From positions 4,340,001-4,404,000 of the forward strand of contig NW_024037074.1 in the NCBI RefSeq assembly GCF_015706575.1: a stretch of DNA of 64,000 bases, written 5' to 3'. Positions 46,601 to 55,600 of the stretch are shown here, piece by piece. The stretch is from Patiria miniata. Lineage: Eukaryota > Echinodermata > Asteroidea > Valvatida > Asterinidae. Position 1 is the first letter of the stretch. Each line of letters starts with the position of its first letter. The notes under the pieces were generated by a model. That model was given only the letters and a program-made list of their open reading frames with translations. It had not been told where the DNA came from and made no database searches. The position numbers were made by a program, and so were the translations under genes.

Positions 46601-49600
46601 GTGAGGAAAGAGGTTGTAACACCGAGGTTTCAGCGATTTCAGCCCATTTTGGGTGGGGATGGCGGGTCGATCACTACAGTCACTTGTAGTGTTCTTTAGA
46701 CGAACAAGTATGAAACTGCACGGGACTTAAGTTTCTTTTTCCACCGACCAGAGGGATCGCCAACTACATGATGTGGTGACTATCCACGTGCTCAGCACCG
46801 TTACCATGATGTAGAAATACCCTTCACTTCTATTTTACCGGCCAGAGTGGTCGCCGACCACATGGTGTGGTGACTGTTCACTGTCATGGTCCGCAGCACA
46901 GTTAACATAACGATAAACTCTTCATTATTTGCACCGTCCAGAGTGATCGCCAACTACATGGTGTGGCGACTGATCCGCGTCATGCTCAGCACAGTTACCA
47001 TGATGTAAAAAAACCCGTTCATTTCTATTTAACCGGCCTGACTGATCGCCAACCGTTGTGTGGTGACTGGTCAACGTCGCACGTGGTTAGCAAATAATAT
47101 GATGTAAATCGTTGTTTCTTTATGTTCTAACTGGCCAGACTGATCGCCAACTACATGGTGTGGCGACTGATCCACGTCATTCTCAGCACAATTACCATGA
47201 TGTATAAACCCTTTATTTCTATTTTACCGGCCAGACTGATCGCCACCCATGGTGTGGTGACTGGTCAGCGTCATTGTCAGCACATTATTGTGATGGAAAT
47301 CGTTTGTTTCTTTCTTTTTTACCGGCCAGAGTGATCGCCAACTACATGGTGTGGCGACTGGTTAACGGCATGGTCAGCGACCTGGGACAGATCTTTATCG
47401 ATATTCGCCAGCGATACTTGAACGTGTTGCTGGGCACCTCGTCTACTCCAGCCCGCTGGAAGCGATGTGTCATTGAGGCCAACAACGTGTTAGAGTTCGC
47501 CACAGGTCGAATGTACGTGGAAGAGTACTTCCCTGCAATCGCCAAAGAAAAGGTATACAGTGAAATCTCGATCAGTCAAACCTCACGGGAATGGGCTCAA
47601 ATTTCGAATTAAGTAGAATTTCGAATAAGCCAAGGTCTTTTTAAAAGTAATTCCAATGATCCAGTTTCTATTTCAACTGAGATAATTGCTAGTTTTTATG
47701 TCCTTTCCGTGTCTTTACCAAAATGTGAACTTAACAGTTCAGCTTTATAACTTAATTTAAAATGTCAATACCTTGTCTCCTGTTCTTGCAGACAATTGAG
47801 ATGATCGGCAACTTGAAGATTGCCTTCAAGGCGATGCTGGAGACCAACGATTGGCTACAGGAGGCGGACAAGAGAGTGGCTGCGGAGAAGGTTAATGATT
47901 TGAGGGGTCAAAGTTCAAACAAGTTCATCCAAATTAACCTGTGCACGAAAGCCGAGCAATAGAATTTATTCACGACGAAGCCAATTTCGATCGTGTTCCC
48001 TAAATCTGTTTTATAAATAGTGGACTATTGAATGGGATGGTGCCAGACTGTTTTATGATTGGAGTACGTGCCCAGCCTCACTTTCAAGTTTAAATGTGGC
48101 TGAAAACATTAGGTTATTTTTAATCACAATTCTTAAATTATTCATCAGAGCTGACTGGTATTAATTGTAACGAACCTGTATTTAACTGCTTCCATTTCTA
48201 CTTGCAAGTTCCAAAAATAAAGAGTTTACCTCGCTTTCAGTTTAATCTATTGCATTGCTGGCTGCACGATACACAAACATTGAATTACATGAGCCACGCG
48301 GAAGGCTTTACACAAAGACAGGTTTTGGAAACAGCTTCCGTAGTTTTATACTGGGGACTCGTTTTGGTTTTACAATTTAATTTTGCTTTGGGCTCTCCAT
48401 TTATGGTTCATTTGATACAGGCTGACCAAATGCGGATTGACGTGGGATATCCTGATTGGATCATGGATGATGCCATGCTGGACGAAAAGTACAAAGGGGT
48501 AGGTTTTCATTGTTGTGTAAATTGTGACCGAAGGGAACGTATGTCAACCCCGCCAAAAAAGAAATCCACACTCACTGGAGGGATTTTACCTTTGAACCCG
48601 ATCGTCTTATGTTGACGTCATTTATGTAGACCTTTGGGGAATGTTGTTAGCTACATTCTGATACCCCGTTTGCTACCGAAGACTGTATGTAAATCGTCCA
48701 AGATTGACAACGGTTTATGAAAAATTATGCAGTTGGAAAAGTTGCAAATTTAAAGATTACGTGAGGAGAAATTGCTAAGCGTAACCACGTCGTGCCCGTA
48801 ATTGGCCCCTATCGACCGCACAGTGCCCGAACAAAGCGCGGGTAATTCAAGTTCGCGTGCTCCCGCGCATGCAAGCACTGCGCGATATCGATAATCCCTG
48901 CCGTTCGTTTCGGGCAGTGTTACATTATCACACAGCAATTTCCAGTCGCGTACTCTTTAAATTTGCAACTTTTCATACTGCATCATTTTTCATTAACCGT
49001 TGTCCATCTTGGACGATTTACAGTCTTTGGTGGCAAACGGGGTATCAAGATGTAGCTAACAAAATTCCCCAAAACTCTATATAAATGACTTTATCATAAG
49101 ATGAACAGATTCAAAAGTATGACTCCTCCAAGGAATGTGAACTGTTTGCGGTGTTTAGTAATAAAACACACAGCTCATTAAAAGGTTGAACACGATATTA
49201 AACGATTTCAAAACAAACACCAATGAAACACTGACCGATAAATGTTTACTCTCGGATAGTGAATATACTCCCTTTCTGCTTATCGCTGAAACAGGTGCAT
49301 GCAGCCTCGAATATCATGCAGCCTCGAATATGGTACCAGAGTTTGTGACCACTACTCATGACTATTTGTTCTATTTTCTTGTTTTTGTTTTTGTTGTTAA
49401 TCCCAGTTGGACTTTGTTGCTGATGGTTACTTCGAGAACTCCCTTCTGTATCTGCGGTGGAGTAAGGTTGAGAGTCTGTCTCTCTTGAGGGACGTCGTGG
49501 ACAGGACAGAGTACGTAAGCCTATACCACAGCGATACCGACTGGATAGCGTATGCCCATTACGCTGTACATTAACTTAATGCCGCTTTTTGACCAGTTCG

Positions 49601-52600
49601 CCCCGGTCTTCCAATTATGGCCGCCGATATACAGCATTACGCACTGTGATCTGATACACTGTGCCCTCTGAACACATGCACACAATAGGGAACAAAAGAT
49701 TGCATACGTCGCCACAGGGCAATTTCTATAGATGAATACGTCTCCACAAGGTTTTCACGAAATAGATATATGGATTTTACTCAAAAACTAGGAATTTCCA
49801 AGGTATGTTGAATTGTCGCGCAAATGGTAGAGTTTTTGAAAAGGGATATGAAGTCCGAATTTCAGCAAAGGAAATTAATTCTGGTTAAAATAAGAGCATT
49901 TTGAAACTGTACTTTCCAACTCGAAAACCTTAGTACACGAAAACAAAGAAATGTCTCCACAAGCATACAAATTTCAGTATGAATGTTTCAACACGTGTAT
50001 TGACTCCTCATTGTATGGACTATTTTCTTAGATGGACGGCTGGGCCTGCTGTTGTGAACGCGTACTTCAGTGCCAGCAAGAACCGAATTCGTAAGTGAAT
50101 TTTGTAATCGCAAAAATCAGAGCAGGCATGTTTGTTCTTTTTAAGAGATCTCGCCTTGGAGTGAAAGCTTCTTACGTTTTTTTGGCAAGTACAATAATCT
50201 TGGTAATGTACCAGAATGGTGCACACGCACTATAATAATGTGTTTATGAAGCGCACGTATCCACCAGTATTGGTACTCAAGGCGCTACATTATTATTAGC
50301 CTGGTCATTGGGCCAATCAAACATTAACAAATACCATCTCAGCTACCTATGGGGTATACAGCTCGATGCTGCAATTTCAACACAAAGCGGCTGAAATCAG
50401 TCACAATAACCATCTCTGCCCTCACAGGTACCCATTTGCTCCTGGGTGGAGAGAAGCAATGAGTGACAAAGTGTCTTGCCCAAGGGCACACGCACCATAA
50501 TCCCAGGCTGGACTTGACCCCACAACCTGCAGAATTGCCCGCACACCATGAATTCAGTGCTCCAGACCATGAGGCCACGGCGTTTCAACATAGATTAAAG
50601 CCATTTGTTTTATTTTTTCATCCTGACAGTTTTTCCTGCTGGAATTCTTCAGCCTCCCTTCTACCATCAGGACTTACCCTGGTAATTCCTTCAATTTCTC
50701 TTCGTCAACAAAAATCGTAATAGTTTAATGGAGAAGTGATTGTCTTTTGTATAGAAAAGTGAAACATCATGACTGTGTTTTATTATTTTCTAATGATTGA
50801 GTTAAATTTCCACACCCAAAAAAGGTTCATCCAAACAAATCAATCTAACACAGCGATGGAATTGGTAGCAAATATTTCCCCGAATAATGTTGTGAAACTT
50901 TTGGTTATGAAGTAATCAACAACATTATTAAAATATAATCCGTATATTAATTTTGTTTTCGATTATTCTAGGTATTCGAACTACGGCGGTATTGGAGTTG
51001 TTATCGGTCACGAAATTACACACGGATTTGACGACGGAGGTAATGGGATGTCATGTTGCTTTTAAATATATTGACTTTTACGAAAAATTTAAATATGTGT
51101 TATGCACATCGTAGCTTTTTTAACTTATTTGGAAAGGAAAATCAAATACACAAAAAGGGAAATTGCATAACTAGGTGCATAAAGAAACCTAGTCAGTTTC
51201 CCAATGTGGTTTATTTGAGACTTTGTAATGAAGAAGCCATATCCCCTCAGAGTGATCCCCGTTTGCTATTTTCGAGGTTTGCAGCATTGCTAATGTTGTT
51301 GACGTCGTGACTTCGGGCGTGATCCCTGGCTACATGGCATATTTGGGTTTATGGCTTCTGACTAGCACCCCTTGAACAAAGACATTGACAAAATGGGGAA
51401 CCGCCAACATAGGGCTGGATAGCTCAGTTGGTAGAGCACCAGAACGTTAATCCGGAGGTCGCAGGTTCAAACCTAGTCTGAGTATCGGACATTCACATGG
51501 GTGGGTAAAGCCACGATTGAACGTCTGCTATATCGTAGCATGTAACATTTATGCGACCCCGCGAGCCAGCCAATGAGAGTGGTCTTTAGAGACTGTGACG
51601 TAATTTCGATTAGAAATGTGGACGGAGCTGTGGATTGGTCAGTTTGGATTTCATGTTTTTGTAATACAACAACCGGTTACGGAAGACCCGATAGAAGGCG
51701 CCTGCTGAATGCTTTGCATAATTAGTCGCCGAATCTGCTCGCATATCATAGACCCTTGTGTAAGGGGATATTCCATAGACTAGTTCAAACTCCGCTCCAG
51801 TCAATTTCTTTGTTCAACTAAAATTTGTTTGGAAAAAAGTCAGGTCTGATTTGTGCAGTACATGTAGTACACTGCCTGACTTTCACTTCTGCCAGTCAAA
51901 GTCGGTATTCCAACACGCACGGTCATCTACTCAATCATGAGTCAAATCGGAAGCCGGGTAATGAGACACAAGCGAGATCATGAGTAACAAGGCGTGGACA
52001 TTGGCAAAAGAAAATAACGACAAAGGAACGATGTTGTTGCAATTCAGTTAAATAGCATTTGACTAGAGACAGGATGACTTATTACCAAGTTGTGATTGAC
52101 TTCTATTTGGCCACAGGGAGACAGTACGACAAAGACGGCAACCTGGTGGACTGGTGGAGCGCAGACTCGGTGGTCAAATTCAAGGAGAGGGCGCAGTGCA
52201 TTGTGGATCAGTATGGGAGCTTCGTCATGCCCGAGACCAACGAAAATGTAAGTTTGCATGCAATGACGACGTGCTTACATAACGAAGAGTACCAGTGATT
52301 ATTTTGGTAGCCGTTTTGACCAAGAACACCCTTCAACCGAAGATTTGAGTATGTCGATTGGGACAGAGCCCGAATTTCTTTGTAGTTAAAGAGAATAAAA
52401 TTACAGCTCTGATTTGGAAAAAAAATGAACGTGTATCTTTCAACTTAAAATTATTGTTGAACGATTACAGGGATTTCTGCAGATTAGCACAGCGTCCCCA
52501 AAAACAGTTCCCTCGATTGATGATTTCATCTCATCAAATTTGGAAGTTCACAACCCCGTGCCCAAACAAGACCGCACTTCGATTAATTTTGATTCAGTAA

Positions 52601-55600
52601 ATGAAACTCTACCTCTGTCAAAGAGGTTTTTTAATGGAAAATCGCCCCAAGCAAGGCTATAAAAGCCACTCTTGGCAAAGGGCCAGAGAGAGGAAATGTA
52701 TGATGAAAAGAAACAAATTAATCAGGAAAGCTGGAGGTATAGGAATTGATATTCCTCTTTAAAGAGGCTAGATCACAGAATGGAGGGAAACAGCCACTAG
52801 GCAAGGACTTCCAAAGAGATGCAGAACGTGGGAAAAAGCTAGTAGAGTAGTTCTTTGTTCTACATCTCGGCACAGCTAGAGTGTATCAATGAGAGGAAGC
52901 AGAGAGCCTGGTTGCACGCTCAAACACCCTGACAGGAGGAACCAAGTCAAACAAACTGCTGGAACAACTTGCATGCCTGATTATAGTAGCTCTTGGTTCT
53001 ACATCTCGGCACAGCTAGAGTGTATGGGTGAGAGGAAGCAGAGAGCCTGGTTGCACGCTCAAACACCCTGACAGGAGGAACCAAGTCAAACAGACTGGTG
53101 GAACAACTTGCATGCCTGATTATAGTAGCTCTTTGTTCTACATCTCGGCACAGCTAGAGTGTATGGGTGAGAGGAAGCAGAGAGCCTGGTTGCACGCTCA
53201 AACACCCAGACAGGAGGAACCAAGTCAAACAAACTGATGGAACAACTTGCATGCCTGATTATAGTAGCTCTTGGTTCTACATCTCGGCACAGCTAAAGTG
53301 TATGGGTGAGAGGAAGCAGAGAGCCTGGTTGCACGCTCAAACACCCTGACAGGAGGAACCAAGTCAAACAAACTGGTGGAACAATTTCCATGGAAATATC
53401 TGTAGAACAGACGGAGGGTGGCTACTGACCTACGATGGGAAGCTACACTAAAGTTACCCTGTGAAAGGCTGTCTTGTAAAATGCCCATTGAGTGTTGTTG
53501 TGAGGATACCATTCAAGTACGATAATACACTTATTTCTTTGTAGATGAACGGAGTGCAGACACAAGGGGAAAACATCGCAGACAATGGCGGTTTGAAAGA
53601 ATCGTACAAGGTAAGTGTTATTGTAATAGCGGTAAATTATGGTAACTTTGAGAGTTACATTTCGAATAGCGCAGCATGCTCTACCACGAGCAGAGCATAC
53701 CTGTTCAAACGTCGAGTTAAACCAACTAGTTCTTTTCAGAACCACTCTTAACTCACTAAGAGATATCTTTCATTCACATGTTGTTACCGCAAACCTCCCA
53801 TTCATTTATCATGTCCACCACACAAACCATTAAGTCTTACTTTACGTTGAGAGTTCTAATAAAATCACAATTCAGCCTCATATTTTTCTGACACCTCAAG
53901 GCGTGTTTATAGATATGGTTCAGAAATATTTATTTTACATTTGGTTGTGCTTGGTTTTCTATAAGTGATGGTGACTGGAGGTCCTAAAAATGATCTCAGC
54001 GATATAGGAAAACAATTACTCGAAAAGAAGATGGGCATTTGCTGAATTCGGTACACGTGGCAGTTTTGGTATAGTGACCCTCTCTAACATCTTTCAAATA
54101 CCAAATATTGTGTTATCAAGTCTTCCCCCATTTGCACATGTATTGTAACGAGTGTTTCATTTGCCATCTCTCGTTATTGCAGGCCTACAAGGATAACGTA
54201 CCAGATGAACCACTCTTGCCTGGATTAAACCTGAGCGCAGACCAGATGTTCTTCCTAACATTTGGCCAGGTAGGAACTCACTAAAACGCAGGCATGGAGT
54301 TTGAATCCTTGTGGAGTCATTTCTTTGTTTTCGTGAACTAAAAGTTTGAAAGTGAAGTTTGAAAATGCTTCTACTTTGACCAGAATTAATTTCCTGGGCT
54401 GAAATTCGGACTTGATACCCCTTACATGAAATACTTCGATTTGCGACAATTAACAAACCTTGGAAATTTCTAGTTTTTGAGTAAAATCCATAACTCTATT
54501 TCGTGATAACCTTGTGGAGACGTGTTCACTTATAGAAATTGCCCTGTGGAGACGTATACAATCTTTTGTTCCCTAATGATGCACATGTCTCCACAGGATA
54601 CCATGTATCAGATCACTCCTTTTTGTCTATCTTAAAAACAATAACACATCTGTCTTTATTTGACCGCGTTGAAGTCATGTCGCTCATTACGAGTCCAATC
54701 GAAAGCCAAATCACAATAAGGTCAGTAATCAAAATAAAATCCCGTCCTCGCAATTGACTCAAATTGACGGTAAACTGACTTGAGACTGGAGGACTTGATT
54801 TAGAGGACATGCTAAAGAACATGTTTATTTACACCTTTCAGATGTGGTGCAGTGTCTATCGGCCAGAGGGTGTGACGTCGCAAATTCTTGGAGGAGTACA
54901 CAGTCCGGGTCGGTACAGGTAGGTTCATTGGGCGTCGCAAAACACTCTTCACTGAGGAATGACGCGAAAAATCACCGGCCGTGAAAAAAAAAAATTAAAA
55001 GTGGGTGGGGGGGGGTGGGGAGCTGGACATCGTTTGGCACTTTGTTTTTATTACGCGTTTATGCGTATCGCCGCATTATAGGCCCCTTTCCGGCAGTTTC
55101 TAGTGTGAAATATACTTCGCCCCTCTTGTCTTCTTCTTCCCCTCCCTTACCTTTGTTTTTCTTTCCGGGGGAAGCGCTCCCGCTTGCACCTCCTCGCGAT
55201 GCCCATGGGTAGGTTAGACGAACCCTTTCAGTACACTTTGCATAGACGATCCCCCGTCAGACTTGGGTACCAAATCGCACTGCTCTGAAGATCCGATGCG
55301 CTTATCTCTAATTTTCGTCACCTACCGTATATCGTTTGCTGGGGTCTCAGCAACTTGTGGCGGCGGCCATATTGGGGTCCCAGAATATGACTCTCTGTGG
55401 CTTCACTTGTTAGTTTATTTTTTACTAGATAATGTTAAGAAAATGCAGGAAACACCTTTGGACCAACAATACTCTTGACAAAGGATTGAGACCAGTAGAG
55501 TGATATGAGATCGGGTTTGTTGATGAAGCTAAGACTGTGGGTTGTATGATAGTGGGAGGCATAATTGTTGTGGAGAGTTCCACAATTTGGATGTGCGAAA

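Noticed and set aside
47235-47330. One of the upstream exon 11 copies as the true exon start
   Set aside because: These copies run into stops, and only 47330 joins exon 10 in phase and continues into conserved M13 sequence.
49511-49520. Donor GTAAGC four bases after the chosen exon 14 end
   Set aside because: It would add four bases and break the frame into exon 15; GTACGT at 49511 keeps it.
51411-51485. Functional tRNA-Asn gene
   Set aside because: Acceptor strands do not pair and the T-stem has mismatches.
52845-53395. Repeated peptide frames as a repeat protein gene
   Set aside because: The 139-bp unit shifts frame at each step, no donors or acceptors fit, and it lies inside an intron with well-supported flanking exons.
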